DNA of 57,247 bases from WAOL01 sp964399035 (GCA_964399035.1 CAYNPH010000051.1:1-57247); one strand, 5' to 3'. Positions 9,501 through 17,345 are shown, counted from the stretch's first letter. The notes: generated by a model not told the origin, from the letters alone. Numbers and translations: made by a program.

Positions 9501-10775
9501 TAATTTGTCCTCCCTTGGGTTGGGCCCGAGGCTGATCGCGGTTGACAGCAGGGTAGCTAGTTCCTGTCCGTTTCCTCGAGGTGTGCTTTGAGCTGCCTGC
9601 ATCATGGTGCTCGGTAGCGCCTTGAGGGCTTCCTCAGCCAGCCCATCTATCATTGCGTAGACCTCGTCCTGACTCAACGCGCCATATGCGTAGGTTATCG
9701 CTACATTGCTTCCCTTAGCTTGGTCTGCGGAGGCGATTACGTAGAGGAAAACTGCCCCGTACGCCTTTGCCAGCATCTGCGCGGTGTCTCCCTCACCCTT
9801 GGTTGCTTCCCCAACAATCTTGGCTGTGAGGTTAGCTAGTAGCTGATCGCTCACAGCCTGCGGACCCAGCACCTTGACCAGCGGGTACGTTGCGTTGAAG
9901 ACTGCGTAAATGAGTTTCGGGTCAACGCTGCCTACCCTCGAGCGACTCGTGGCGTTCTCGACCACGTACACGTCTTTAGGCGTGAGTTCCCCGGTTTCAT
10001 ATGCCCTCGTCTCCGTGATTAGGTAGTAGTAGGTGCGTGTGACGTCGAAGAACGTCCTGGCGTATGCTTCCTTCATACCGTAAGCCGCCTTGTTGAGGAT
10101 CATTAGGTTCTGCTTGAGTTCCTCCAGCATTGCCCTTGCTTGCGTGAGGTTCTTGACCATTGCAACGTACGCCGCGTCGGTTGAGTTAAGCGCGTCCTTG
10201 AGCTTCATCAATTCATTATATGTTTCGCTGAGGTTGCTACGTGCTTTGATGTAAGCTGTTGCTACCCGCACTAATGACTCGTTCACTAGCTTAACGCCTT
10301 TAGCTGTCGCGTTAAGCATCCTTAGAACCTCTCCGAAGGACTCATTCATTGCTTTGGCTGAGTTCCAGAGCACTTTGCTTAGGTTAGCTACTTCCTTAGT
10401 GATGTTTAGGGCTATCCTGTAGGAGGTGTCGTTGAGTTCATCTATCACGTCATAGTAGGAGGTGATGTTATCCACGTACTTACCTACGACCTCAGCCTTC
10501 AGGTGTAGGTAGGCTTGCTTGGCTTCAGGGCTTCCCGCGTTAATCCCAGTGATTAAGAGTATCGTTCTGTTTCCTCCTAGGGCTGAGACTCCGAATTCCT
10601 CCTTAAGCACGTCGTTAGCTTTCACGGACTCGACGTTCGTTGGTAGGAACTGTGTTTCCTCGTACTTCAGCACCTTATCGAGGTTCATCGCTAGTGGTGC
10701 TGAGAGTATTAGGGCAATCACCCACACGGCGATAACGGCTTTCGAGTGCCTCACGACCCAGCTTGCTGCACCCAT
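6543..10775 (-). CDS. RND/MMPL family exporter with a very large extracytoplasmic domain
   Basis: About 1410 residues, a proton-driven RND-superfamily transporter. TM1 is at the N-terminus (AVIAVWVIALILSAPLA). An outside domain of roughly 820 residues follows, rich in helices and NxS/T sequons. Then come membrane segments with the MMPL motif GLGIDYSTYYLYRFKEY and, in the second half, GVGIDYNSFYLVRARDEY; the two Asp residues in these helices are the usual proton-relay positions. MMPL proteins usually have outside loops of only 200-350 residues, so the first one here is exceptional. The start is ATG 10775, six bases after GGGGTG; an in-frame GTG lies at 10784. It is divergent from the PadR gene. 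Confidence 0.92.
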   Translation of the reverse strand: MGAASWVVRHSKAVIAVWVIALILSAPLAMNLDKVLKYEETQFLPTNVESVKANDVLKEEFGVSALGGNRTILLITGINAGSPEAKQAYLHLKAEVVGKYVDNITSYYDVIDELNDTSYRIALNITKEVANLSKVLWNSAKAMNESFGEVLRMLNATAKGVKLVNESLVRVATAYIKARSNLSETYNELMKLKDALNSTDAAYVAMVKNLTQARAMLEELKQNLMILNKAAYGMKEAYARTFFDVTRTYYYLITETRAYETGELTPKDVYVVENATSRSRVGSVDPKLIYAVFNATYPLVKVLGPQAVSDQLLANLTAKIVGEATKGEGDTAQMLAKAYGAVFLYVIASADQAKGSNVAITYAYGALSQDEVYAMIDGLAEEALKALPSTMMQAAQSTPRGNGQELATLLSTAISLGPNPREDKLVNATATVALNMMKKERSPLASMPNAEALLKELLVYGVTKDIVRNLLIEALRQHAGNSMPQSLLEAVVDVVLKDDPQATGTLIKNATLLEDAVVTISVKLMTNNQNNVGGKTPHVSPAIIKRIYESGGSPTTLDSIAKELVRNVTVSEATKVINTSSLPPNVNVTDLIEAVVNAALRNPDAILNGSGLKGAVINVLLSTTGSNVSKYLPSGVSMEGVISEVYDAVASNSSVKPIAEDLFLKGVKEHVSNLVTNLTSKGVPKDLAERLKDASLRIAEAVARNYPCRETLLESIVKDELQSIVNDFMKNNKKARYVAKNLSVNELVSIAFAHRGDPETLTYADVKPVATEIYGEILKRAKTYVSMLKSSDNSTLAIIMYVKGESDEEKYENALKVRDLAREAFSKHFSNVKAYVTGEVVSKEELKHYGERDVSTVNKVSIIGALIVLFIVIGSVAATLMPFVSIGTAIIAASAIVYVIASGVMSITSWARVLMTTTALGLGIDYSTYYLYRFKEYLTEGMERREAAAEALRRAFDAVMASALTDIVAFASFMIAWDFPFLRVMGVVIPIAVVAVLAASLTLVPALAAEFGGSRKFWWPRIPKPRQGTEVDVSKVVSKVTKYAVIVVIIAALLGVPATQAFVGFSGSHDIKLYLPQGSQEASALTLMEEKFGASLTTPTYVVLELKEPFSNSTLPLIEELSEKLAGLDGVKAVYSPTMPFGEKLSNLTMSEVTMFNGTKYVSSDNRTVMFTITMKYLAESSEARNLVRKIRDIVNDFVSRHSDIISRAYVGGLAAMEVDLDDMINEDFWHKILPIAVVLMFLSLLPTLKGLPAAAATMTTIYLGTVWSIWLSTNLFHYVFNKPMLWFLPMVVLNILLGVGIDYNSFYLVRARDEYERRPPKEALAVAAASADNVVMGLAAILATTYASLILTTMWAMREMGFTLALGIVLVSASAVYFVSPALMALFGKYAWWPKNIGSRRSKEGKKEN

Positions 10776-10801
10776 ATCTCGCACCCCATCATGTTGTTCT
10801 T

Positions 10802-10860
10802 AGACATGTTTGTTTCAGACATATTGGTTAGCGAACCCTTAATAAGGTTTTACCTAATAA
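10802..10860. promoter_or_regulatory. Shared divergent promoter region with AGACAT direct repeats
   Basis: Two AGACAT copies (10802-10807 and 10817-10822, 15-base period) lie where the RND transcript would start if the AT-rich CTTAATAAG region (10839-10847) serves as its TATA box. A second similar motif, CCTAATAAG, follows at 10853-10861. PadR proteins usually bind their own promoter and that of the divergent efflux gene, so the repeats are a plausible operator. Confidence 0.4.
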
Positions 10861-10877
10861 GTAACCTGTGAAGGAGA

Positions 10878-11396
10878 GTGGGGCAAGCAAGTAATACTTC
10901 CCTCAGAAAGAACATAGTGAAGGAAATCTTCACCACTCCCGGAAAGAACCTCATACTAGTGATTCTGGCAGTTAAGGGCGAGATGCACGGGTACGAATTA
11001 CTGAAGGAGATAGAGAACCTCACCATGGGGCTGTGGAGACCATCACACGGACATCTGTACACGCTACTCAACAAAATGGTTGAGGAGGGTCTCCTCAAGG
11101 CTAAGGAGGAGTTCAGGGGTAGGATAAGGAGGGTTAAGTACACGCTAACGAAGAAAGGTCTAGAGCGCCTAGCAATAGCTAATGAGGTAACCTTAAGGAT
11201 ACTCTATAACATCGTTAAAACCCACGAGTTACTGCGGGTGAAGCTCAAAGAACTCATGGAGACGCAACAACCTCAAATGCCTAGGGACGTCGTGGAGGAT
11301 TACTTGACCCTCCTCAAGCAGATAAGGGACATCCTAGACGATAGGATATCCTACCTTGAGGAAAGGATGCTTAGAGGTAACGCAGCGAAGGAGTGA
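10878..11396 (+). CDS. PadR family transcriptional regulator
   Basis: A 172-residue protein with a PadR winged helix: LVILAVKGEMHGYELLKEIE (residues ~28-46), SHGHLYTLLNKMVEEGLLKAKEE (recognition helix and wing approach) and RRVKYTLTKKGLERL (wing). The C-terminal ~60 residues form a helical dimerisation arm. PadR regulators typically repress transporters sensitive to aromatic or amphipathic compounds, and the divergent RND exporter 100 bases away is the likely target. GTG 10878 is the start; AAGGAG stands only a base or two before it, so a leaderless transcript is also possible. Confidence 0.9.
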   Translation: MGQASNTSLRKNIVKEIFTTPGKNLILVILAVKGEMHGYELLKEIENLTMGLWRPSHGHLYTLLNKMVEEGLLKAKEEFRGRIRRVKYTLTKKGLERLAIANEVTLRILYNIVKTHELLRVKLKELMETQQPQMPRDVVEDYLTLLKQIRDILDDRISYLEERMLRGNAAKE

Positions 11397-11422
11397 AAGG
11401 GACTCCGATTTTAAATGTAATT

Positions 11423-11441
11423 CGCTATCCCCTATATAGCG
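11423..11441. repeat. Inverted repeat CGCTAT/ATAGCG at a putative start site
   Basis: Perfect 6-base arms (11423-11428 and 11436-11441) with a 7-base spacer lie about 25 bases after a TATA-like TTTTAAAT (11409-11416). This is where the transcript of the 11460 gene should begin. It is a possible repressor site. Confidence 0.35.
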
Positions 11442-11459
11442 TAGTAACGGGAATGAAAA

Positions 11460-11795
11460 GTGAGTGTAGTTAACCCCGCCCCTCGGGCGCTGGCTTGCTG
11501 TGCCTACACCGCCGCGTTCTTCGCGGCCACGGCAGCCCTAGGGATAGCTGAGGGGGCATCGACACTCGGTTGGTGCGGGTTAATAGGGCTCGTGGTTCTG
11601 GCGGTGGCGATGCTGATCGACCACCCGTATGCAGCCTTCGCAGTGATCGCGGCGTACTTAACGACGTCATTAGCTGCCACCATCATGGGTGACGCCCTGT
11701 ACGCCGCGGCAGGCATAAGCGGCACGGCCCTCTACCTAGCAGCGATTAAGGCTGTGGAGACTGAAGCCAGTTGGGAGGGTCGGCGAAACCGCTGA
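11460..11795 (+). CDS. Small multi-pass membrane protein, unknown
   Basis: A 111-residue, Ala-rich protein with three to four hydrophobic segments (about residues 10-30, 34-52, 56-75, 78-95) and a short charged C-terminus (ETEASWEGRRNR). No family was recognised. It starts with GTG at 11460. It lies 63 bases after the PadR gene and has its own TATA-like box, so it need not be cotranscribed. Confidence 0.6.
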   Translation: MSVVNPAPRALACCAYTAAFFAATAALGIAEGASTLGWCGLIGLVVLAVAMLIDHPYAAFAVIAAYLTTSLAATIMGDALYAAAGISGTALYLAAIKAVETEASWEGRRNR

Positions 11796-11892
11796 AACTA
11801 CCGATGTTGAAGCGGATGCTCCGCCGGGCTTGAGTGCCTAGTTCAGCTACATTTATGGGTCTGGACGCCGTATTAGGGATCAGGGAGAGGGC

Positions 11893-12165
11893 GTGATTAG
11901 GGTTAGGGTTGAGGTCTTCGGTACCCTCCGCGATAAGCTGGGGTGGAGGGAGAAAGTGCTGGAGCTACCGTCCGAGGACGCTACCCTAGCCGACGTCCTC
12001 AACGCGTTGCCCGACCTTAAGCGGTACGTGGTTAGGGATGGGGACATAGCTGAGGGTTTCCTAGTATTCATTAACGGGATACACGCTCAGTTCAGGGGGA
12101 AGCTCAGGGCTAGGGTGAGGGACGGGGATGAAGTAGCTGTCTTCCCGCCCGGCGCTGGCGGGTAG
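11893..12165 (+). CDS. MoaD/ThiS family ubiquitin-like sulfur carrier
   Basis: A 90-residue beta-grasp protein (VEVFGTLRDKLG..., LADVLNALPDL, FLVFINGIHAQF, GDEVAVFPPGAGG) ending in the Gly-Gly needed for adenylation and thiocarboxylate formation. Such proteins serve as the small subunit of molybdopterin synthase or as SAMP-type protein modifiers. No moaE, moeB or tungsten enzyme gene is nearby, so the two roles cannot be separated here. GTG 11893 follows GGGAGAGG, and a TATA-like ACATTTATGG lies near 11849-11858. Confidence 0.88.
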   Translation: MIRVRVEVFGTLRDKLGWREKVLELPSEDATLADVLNALPDLKRYVVRDGDIAEGFLVFINGIHAQFRGKLRARVRDGDEVAVFPPGAGG

Positions 12166-12213
12166 CGGTAATCCTAATAATACTGTTCGAGTCATTCCTT
12201 TGGGTGCTTCCGG

Positions 12214-13521
12214 GTGTTATGTGGAGGAGCTATTGAGGTTCGAAAGGTTTTCACTGAGGACACTGTAGGGAAGGAAGTAACTGTGAGGGGCTGGGTTCAC
12301 CGTGTATTCAAGGTAGGTGGGAAGGTCTTCGCATGGGTCAGGGACCCGACAGGTATCGTTCAGGTTGTGTTCGAGAAGTCCTCCCTTCCCGAGGGGACGT
12401 GGCCTCAGGTCAAGAAACTCACTAGGGAGTCCAGCCTAGAGGTTAAGGGGATCGTTAGGGAGGATCCTAGGGCGCCTGGCGGAAGGGAAATACTCGCTAG
12501 AACCCTTAAGGTGTACGGGTTCTCGCCGCCCTTCCCGATAAGGGGTAAGGAAGAGATAGAGTTCCTCCTCGACGTCAGGCACTTATGGCTCAGGTCACGC
12601 CGAATGACCGCTATAATGAAGATAAAGCACACCATACTCAAAGCCCTTCGAGAGTGGCTGCTGAGGGAGGGGTGGTGGGAGGTAACCCCACCCATACTGA
12701 CGGGCTCCGCTGTTGAGGGTGGGGCAACGCTGTTTGAGGTGAAGTACTTCGACAAGAAAGCCTACCTAAGCCAGTCAGCCCAACTCTACTTAGAGGTACT
12801 CATATACTCCCTCGGCAAGGTGTGGTCCCTCACCCCGTCATTCAGGGCCGAGAAGTCCAGAACCAGGAGACACCTCAGCGAGTACTGGCACCTGGAGATT
12901 GAGGGAGCTTGGTACGACATGGAGGACACCATGAAGGTTGCTGAGGAGATGGTGGCCTACGCCGTTAGGAAGGTCCTCGAGGAGAGGAAGGAAGAGCTCG
13001 AGTTCCTTGGGAGAGACATCAGTAAGTTAGAGCCCGCCCTCGAGACGCCTTACCCAAGGATAACGTATGACGAGGCCATCGAGAGGCTCAAGGCTAAGGG
13101 CTTCAACATAGAGTGGGGCGACGACCTAGGGGCGGACGAGGAACGCGCGCTAACACAGGACTTTGAGAAGCCATTCTTCGTCACGCACTTCCCGAAACAC
13201 ATTAAGGCGTTCTACATGAAGCCAGACCCAGCGAGGCCCGAGGTAGTGCTCGGCTACGACCTACTAGCGCCTGAAGGGTACGGGGAAATCATCGGTGGGT
13301 CGCAGAGGGAGGATGATTACGATAAGCTCCTGCAACGCATTAGGGAGGAGGGCCTCAATCCGAAGGACTATGAATGGTACCTTGACCTAAGGAAATACGG
13401 TACAGTACCTCACTCGGGCTTCGGGTTGGGCGTGGAGAGGCTTGTGATGTGGGTGGCTGGCCTAGACCACATAAGGGATGCCACACCCTTCCCGAGGTGG
13501 AGGGGGAGAATATACCCGTAA
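12214..13521 (+). CDS. asnS: Asparaginyl-tRNA synthetase, archaeal type
   Basis: A class IIb aminoacyl-tRNA synthetase of 435 residues charging tRNA-Asn. An N-terminal OB fold (VTVRGWVHRVFKVGG...) binds the anticodon. The catalytic domain has motif 2 FRAEKSRTRRHLSEYW and motif 3 SGFGLGVERLVMWVAGL. LAPEGYGEIIGGSQREDDYD and the ending DATPFPRWRGRIYP match archaeal AsnRS rather than AspRS. Length equals the Pyrococcus enzyme. This implies direct Asn-tRNA formation. GTG 12214 is the only ordinary in-frame start near the OB fold; a GGAGGAGCT motif lies just after it, so the exact start is slightly uncertain. Confidence 0.95.
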   Translation: MLCGGAIEVRKVFTEDTVGKEVTVRGWVHRVFKVGGKVFAWVRDPTGIVQVVFEKSSLPEGTWPQVKKLTRESSLEVKGIVREDPRAPGGREILARTLKVYGFSPPFPIRGKEEIEFLLDVRHLWLRSRRMTAIMKIKHTILKALREWLLREGWWEVTPPILTGSAVEGGATLFEVKYFDKKAYLSQSAQLYLEVLIYSLGKVWSLTPSFRAEKSRTRRHLSEYWHLEIEGAWYDMEDTMKVAEEMVAYAVRKVLEERKEELEFLGRDISKLEPALETPYPRITYDEAIERLKAKGFNIEWGDDLGADEERALTQDFEKPFFVTHFPKHIKAFYMKPDPARPEVVLGYDLLAPEGYGEIIGGSQREDDYDKLLQRIREEGLNPKDYEWYLDLRKYGTVPHSGFGLGVERLVMWVAGLDHIRDATPFPRWRGRIYP

Positions 13522-13538
13522 GCGAATGAGGATTAGCG

Positions 13539-14081
13539 TTACCCTAACTCGAGCTTAACGGCTATTACGTCCATGCCCTCGTAAGCAGCAAGCATTTTCT
13601 CGAGCATCTCAGCCTTCTGTAGGTGATTCATCACGGCACCCACCGCTAACCTCCTGCAGACCTTACTGAACACGTACATGCCGAAGAAGAGTATTGACCC
13701 GACAACCCTGTCGTAGAGGTCAGTCACGATTACGAAGGCATCCTCCCCGCCAAGCATCTCCACCTCATCACGGCTGATGTCCCTGAAGTCCTTCCTAAAC
13801 ATGACGGTGTAGTGGGCAGACGTCACAACGAAGTAATACTTCTCGGTGACCTTAGCCACCACCATTACGTCAAGGTCGCAGTTCCTCACGTCGTAAGGGC
13901 TTAAGGCCTCCTCCAAACACATCTCATCGTACTTAAGCCCGTAAATCGTTATCTCCTTCAACTCCACCTTAGGGAGGCCTAACGCCTTAGCTATTAAACC
14001 ATTAATGGTATCAACAGACTTAACCACAAACTCGCGGAAGTCCGGGCCTAAATCAGAAAGCTGTGCTTCGATTATCTCCAT
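13539..14081 (-). CDS. Conserved-looking hypothetical protein, soluble
   Basis: A 180-residue protein without signal peptide or membrane segment. It begins MEIIEAQLSDLGPDFREFVVKS and has alternating strands (LDVMVVAKVTEKYYFVVTSAHY, DAFVIVTDLYDRVVGSILFF) followed by a helical C-terminus; Cys residues occur at about 55, 68 and 142. ATG 14081 follows GGTGACG nine bases upstream. It ends 17 bases from the convergent asnS stop. I do not recognise the family. Confidence 0.7.
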   Translation of the reverse strand: MEIIEAQLSDLGPDFREFVVKSVDTINGLIAKALGLPKVELKEITIYGLKYDEMCLEEALSPYDVRNCDLDVMVVAKVTEKYYFVVTSAHYTVMFRKDFRDISRDEVEMLGGEDAFVIVTDLYDRVVGSILFFGMYVFSKVCRRLAVGAVMNHLQKAEMLEKMLAAYEGMDVIAVKLELG

Positions 14082-14310
14082 AAGGTTACGTCACCTACGA
14101 TAATTAGGGAGGCAATCTTCTAATAAGGCTTTGTTGACGTGATAACTGGTAAAATAACATTTACCTAGAGCCGTGGTTAGAACATCCGTAAGGAAAAAAT
14201 TTCTTGTAATATGAGCAAGGTAGCGGAAGAAATTAATTATTCTTTAGCTAATAATTTTCGTCAGCTAATGACAAACAGAGCATAGACAAAAACTGGCAGA
14301 GACCCCACTT

Positions 14311-14320
14311 AATTTATAGG
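14311..14320 (+). promoter_or_regulatory. TATA box of a leaderless gene
   Basis: AATTTATAGG is centred 27-28 bases before the GTG at 14343, so transcription would begin at or next to the start codon. No ribosome binding site precedes the codon, as expected of a leaderless crenarchaeal mRNA. Confidence 0.6.
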
Positions 14321-14342
14321 CTTAAACTATGTTTTAGGGATT

Positions 14343-15131
14343 GTGAAACAAATGCTGCTGGACGAACTCTGCAAGGAGATCACTTCATTAGCCCAAGGAA
14401 TTAGAGTTGTTGATGCTGGTGTTGGCGTGAGGTACACGTTTGTAGTTACGAAGTCATCAGGGGAAGAATTAATGGGAATGGCGTACACTCCCGTGGAGGA
14501 CTTAACGCATGGTGACTCCAAGGCGTTAATGGAGGCATACGAACTGCTCAGGGAGGGCCGTAATCCTTGTTTGCTCGCCGAAAGCCCATACCCGTTAGTT
14601 AAGTCCTTACTCGTAGCGTACTTGAATTCTCTAAGCGCGCACGTTTACGAGCCACCATCAAGCGCCGTGGGTGCTGACGTGCTCGATGTTATGGAGTTTA
14701 ACGAGCAAGACACTGTTGCCGTGGTGGGCTACATAGGGCCCGTGATTAAAGGACTTAAAGGCAAGGTTAAGGAGATCGTTGTTCTTGAAAGAAACCCTAG
14801 GAGGAGAGGGCAGGCCCTCCCAGACGTTTCGGCCCCACGGGCGCTCAGGAGGGCGAGCAAGGTCATAGTTACCGGAGCCACGCTCGTGAATGACACCCTA
14901 GACTTAATATTGGAGCACAGCGTTGATGCTGAAGCTGTGGCCCTAGTTGGCGCCACAGCAAGCATTCACCCAGCCCCACTCTTCCGCAGAGGCGTATCCG
15001 TTGTTGCTGGCTTTAGGGTTTCTCCGGACAGGGTGGAGGAAGTTGCTAAGGCCCTCGCGCTGGGGGGCGGGACTAGCGAAGTGTACAGGCATGGCTACAA
15101 GTACGCCGTTACTCACCGCTCAAGTACTTAA
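14343..15131 (+). CDS. DUF364 family protein (putative heavy-metal chelation domain)
   Basis: A 262-residue protein with the DUF4213/DUF364 layout. The N-terminal half begins MLLDELCKEITSLAQGIRVVDAGVGVRYTFVV; the C-terminal half has a Rossmann-like core with VAVVGYIGPVIKGLKGKVKEIVVLERNP, VIVTGATLVNDTLDLILEHS and ALVGATASIHPAPLFRRGV. The family is suspected of binding metal or a metal-organic ligand, but no reaction is established. The last 23 bases overlap the convergent HTH gene. The ~260-base AT-rich gap before it (14082-14342) shows only promoter-like sequence. Confidence 0.85.
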   Translation: MKQMLLDELCKEITSLAQGIRVVDAGVGVRYTFVVTKSSGEELMGMAYTPVEDLTHGDSKALMEAYELLREGRNPCLLAESPYPLVKSLLVAYLNSLSAHVYEPPSSAVGADVLDVMEFNEQDTVAVVGYIGPVIKGLKGKVKEIVVLERNPRRRGQALPDVSAPRALRRASKVIVTGATLVNDTLDLILEHSVDAEAVALVGATASIHPAPLFRRGVSVVAGFRVSPDRVEEVAKALALGGGTSEVYRHGYKYAVTHRSST

Positions 15132-15543
15132 GCAGTTTCCTGAGTCTCCACGCCTCCACGACCGTGTAGGATGCGAAGCCCAAGGAAGCCACGATAAGTA
15201 CGGGATCCGTTACTCCGGCTAAGAAGGCGTAGGCGGCTATGAATACTGCGTACCCTAAAGCTACGGGAACGAGCCTAGGTATTGGGGTGTTGAACACAAA
15301 AACGTAACCAGCGAATAGTGGATTATCTGGTTTTATGGCTTCATACTTCCCGTCGGGTAGTTGACGAACTAATCCTGAGGCCCTCAGCCGATCTAAGTGG
15401 TACTTGACGGTGGAGGCTGACTTAAGGCCTACAACATGCTGTATCTCCCTAACACCCATGGGCGAGCCCTTACTCAGCATAATCATGTATATCTTGAAGG
15501 CAGTCCCTGTTACGGGCTTGCTGGACTCCTTCCTTTTAGTCAA
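15109..15543 (-). CDS. HTH regulator with two membrane segments
   Basis: A 144-residue protein. The winged helix (residues ~15-68) reads TAFKIYMIMLSKGSPMGVREIQHVVGL, SASTVKYHLDRLRASGLVRQ and DGKYEAIKP. Two hydrophobic segments (about 88-105 and 108-128) and a short cytoplasmic tail follow. It looks like a membrane-tethered DNA-binding protein, common in crenarchaea, with unknown targets. It starts with TTG 15543, after GAAGGTGC. It lies 93 bases downstream, in transcript order, of the stalked surface protein gene. Confidence 0.75.
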   Translation of the reverse strand: MTKRKESSKPVTGTAFKIYMIMLSKGSPMGVREIQHVVGLKSASTVKYHLDRLRASGLVRQLPDGKYEAIKPDNPLFAGYVFVFNTPIPRLVPVALGYAVFIAAYAFLAGVTDPVLIVASLGFASYTVVEAWRLRKLLKYLSGE

Positions 15544-15636
15544 GCACCTTCGCCCCGCCCTTCATTCTATATTAGTGCCGCACTATATAAGCCGTGGTGG
15601 AGGGATTAAGCCTAGGAACCCAACGAAACTATTTCC

Positions 15637-16866
15637 TCATACCCGCCTAATCACTATTAAGTAGACCACCGCACCGACAATTAATGCTATGCCTAAGGCG
15701 GTAGCGACGGCCACAGCCTTTGGAACCGTGACCAACGGCAGTGGTGTGGCTGCGGTCTCCATGGAGGGGCTCGTTCCTGTTCTTGGGACTGCCTGCATCG
15801 GAGCCGTAGTTGTTGGGACTGTAGGGTATGATGACGTAGGCGTGCTTGTGCCGTACACGCGTGTGGTGCTTGTCGTGGTCACTGTTGCGGTAATTGTCGC
15901 TGCTACCGTGGTCGCTACCTTCGTTACCGTGACCGTTGTTGTGCCTGAGGCGTGCTGTACTTCCGCTGACGCGTAAACGCCCTTCAGCATCTCCTTGAAC
16001 CCTTCAGCTGACACAATGGCTATCCCTCTCAACCCGCTGAGGTTCCCTCTGCACACGGCGAGTAGCGGCTGTAGAGCCGCCTTTAATTGCTCCTCGCTTA
16101 GGTTTCTCGGCACATATACCTTAAGGATTACGTTGCTGACCGGGATACCACCGATGACCACACTACACGGTATTGTTACGTTGCGTGCAACGTAACCTTC
16201 AAGCACCGAGCCCTTCGATGACTTCTTAAGCTCGAACACCCTTAAGGAACCGTTCCGGCTTACCACCACCACGTACCCCGCAACTCCCTCTTTCACTGAC
16301 TGCGTGTTTTGGGGTGGCGCCTCAGCGGGGTAGCCGCTACCAAACGCTACCGTGGTTTTCAGCGGGCGCACCTCAACTATTACGGACTTAACGCATGAGC
16401 CCTTTACTTTCATTTCTATCTTACTTGTTGTGGGTAAGTCCTTGCTGATTATTGCTTGAATGAAGTACTTTCCCTGAGACCACCTGAAGGTTCCGGTGTC
16501 GGTACTTACAACCATGTCGGTGAGGGGCGGGGTGAACATTATCGTGACCTTGCCGCTACCTTGGGGGGTTAAGGCTGTTGATGCCGTAACTAGGAACTCC
16601 CCTTCCTTCACCTTCGTTATATTCAGCATCACGCTCACCAGGACACCCTGCCTTACCCCAGTAACCGGGTTAGTTACTGACGTGCTCCTTTCCACGGTAT
16701 ACGTGCCTAGAAGGCACTCCGAGTCATTACTTGCTAGCACCAAGGTGTCATGACCCAACGTCAGTGCTGAAGCAATTGCGGCGACCACTAGCACGGCTAG
16801 CGCCACGCTGAGGGCCACGCCCCTACTCATGAATGCTTTGCCAGGTGCTCTCGACATGATCCTCAC
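15637..16866 (-). CDS. Secreted surface protein with Thr-rich stalk and C-terminal membrane anchor
   Basis: A 409-residue protein with a signal sequence (VALSVALAVLVVAAIASALT, about residues 17-36) and a beta-rich outside domain with two to three Cys pairs and sequons. A Thr/Pro/Ser-rich stalk follows (about 312-370, TVTVTKVATTVAATITATVT and similar), then a final membrane helix (AVAVATALGIALIVGAVVYLIV) and a two-Arg tail. The layout is that of a cell-surface protein tethered to the membrane through the S-layer. ATG 16854 (MSRAPGK) or 16866 are possible starts. No enzymatic motif was seen. Confidence 0.75.
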   Translation of the reverse strand: MRIMSRAPGKAFMSRGVALSVALAVLVVAAIASALTLGHDTLVLASNDSECLLGTYTVERSTSVTNPVTGVRQGVLVSVMLNITKVKEGEFLVTASTALTPQGSGKVTIMFTPPLTDMVVSTDTGTFRWSQGKYFIQAIISKDLPTTSKIEMKVKGSCVKSVIVEVRPLKTTVAFGSGYPAEAPPQNTQSVKEGVAGYVVVVSRNGSLRVFELKKSSKGSVLEGYVARNVTIPCSVVIGGIPVSNVILKVYVPRNLSEEQLKAALQPLLAVCRGNLSGLRGIAIVSAEGFKEMLKGVYASAEVQHASGTTTVTVTKVATTVAATITATVTTTSTTRVYGTSTPTSSYPTVPTTTAPMQAVPRTGTSPSMETAATPLPLVTVPKAVAVATALGIALIVGAVVYLIVIRRV

Positions 16867-16945
16867 TACCTCCCTAAATATTATTGAGGCACGGTTCTTA
16901 ATAGTCTAGGGCGTGGAACGCTTAAGCGCGAGGAACGTGCGGGCG

Positions 16946-16960
16946 TTCGAATATCTCGAA
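16946..16960. repeat. Inverted repeat TTCGA-atatc-TCGAA
   Basis: Perfect 5-base arms with a 5-base spacer in the divergent region between the surface protein and the 17037 gene. It is a candidate protein-binding site and short enough to be chance. Confidence 0.3.
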
Positions 16961-17036
16961 AAAGGTTCGGGCGACGTAGGTGACCGTCAACGTTATTAAG
17001 GGTCCCGGGTCTCCCTACTCGTGTGCTGGTGTAAGC

Positions 17037-17336
17037 ATGGTAAAAACAAGCCAGAGGGCAGGCACACTTGCAGAGGACGTGTTCCGGAGATTTGGAACCC
17101 CGACGCTCGTTTTTAGGGGGCAGGTATTTGAGGTTGATGTGCGTGAGGCCGAGGTCGTCACCGTTAAGTTCTTGGGGTACGTGGGCACCGGGGCGTCATT
17201 CACGGTGTTCTCGGATGGTGACGGCGGGTTCAACATTTGCGACGTGAGGGTTGTTGAGGAACCAAAGGTTAATTACGGCAGGCTCATTAAGGCCGGTGTC
17301 CTTGAGATAATCACATGTTCGGAGTACGGCAGTTAG
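17037..17336 (+). CDS. Small hypothetical protein, unknown
   Basis: I start it at ATG 17037 (MVKTSQRAGTLAEDVFRRFG), preceded by GGTG ten bases upstream, giving 99 residues; the frame is open back to GTG 16980. It looks like a compact soluble alpha/beta protein with strands TLVFRGQVFEVDV, VVTVKFLGYVG and ASFTVFSDGDGGFNICDVRVVEE. It has two Cys and no membrane segment. It ends nine bases before the convergent AGOG stop. No family was recognised. Confidence 0.6.
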   Translation: MVKTSQRAGTLAEDVFRRFGTPTLVFRGQVFEVDVREAEVVTVKFLGYVGTGASFTVFSDGDGGFNICDVRVVEEPKVNYGRLIKAGVLEIITCSEYGS

Positions 17337-17345
17337 CGCTACCCC

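Noticed and set aside
8683..9591. Several 130-150-codon frames antisense to the RND exporter
   Set aside because: They are shadow frames with Leu/Ser/Thr bias and no start context; the minus-strand protein is intact over the whole stretch.
11470..11725. Two minus-strand frames opposite the small membrane protein at 11460
   Set aside because: They have no start context, and their residues mirror the hydrophobic codons of the plus-strand gene.
12214..13521. Aspartyl-tRNA synthetase
   Set aside because: PEGYGEIIGGSQREDDYD, VPHSGFGLGVERL and the ending FPRWRGRIYP match asparaginyl-tRNA synthetase; AspRS has different motif 3 surroundings.
15850..15960. Repetitive DNA in the stalk region of the 15637 gene and likewise near 31430-31640
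   Set aside because: The repeats are Thr/Val codons of the stalk, not a CRISPR or tandem repeat array; unit lengths are irregular and the reading frame is intact.
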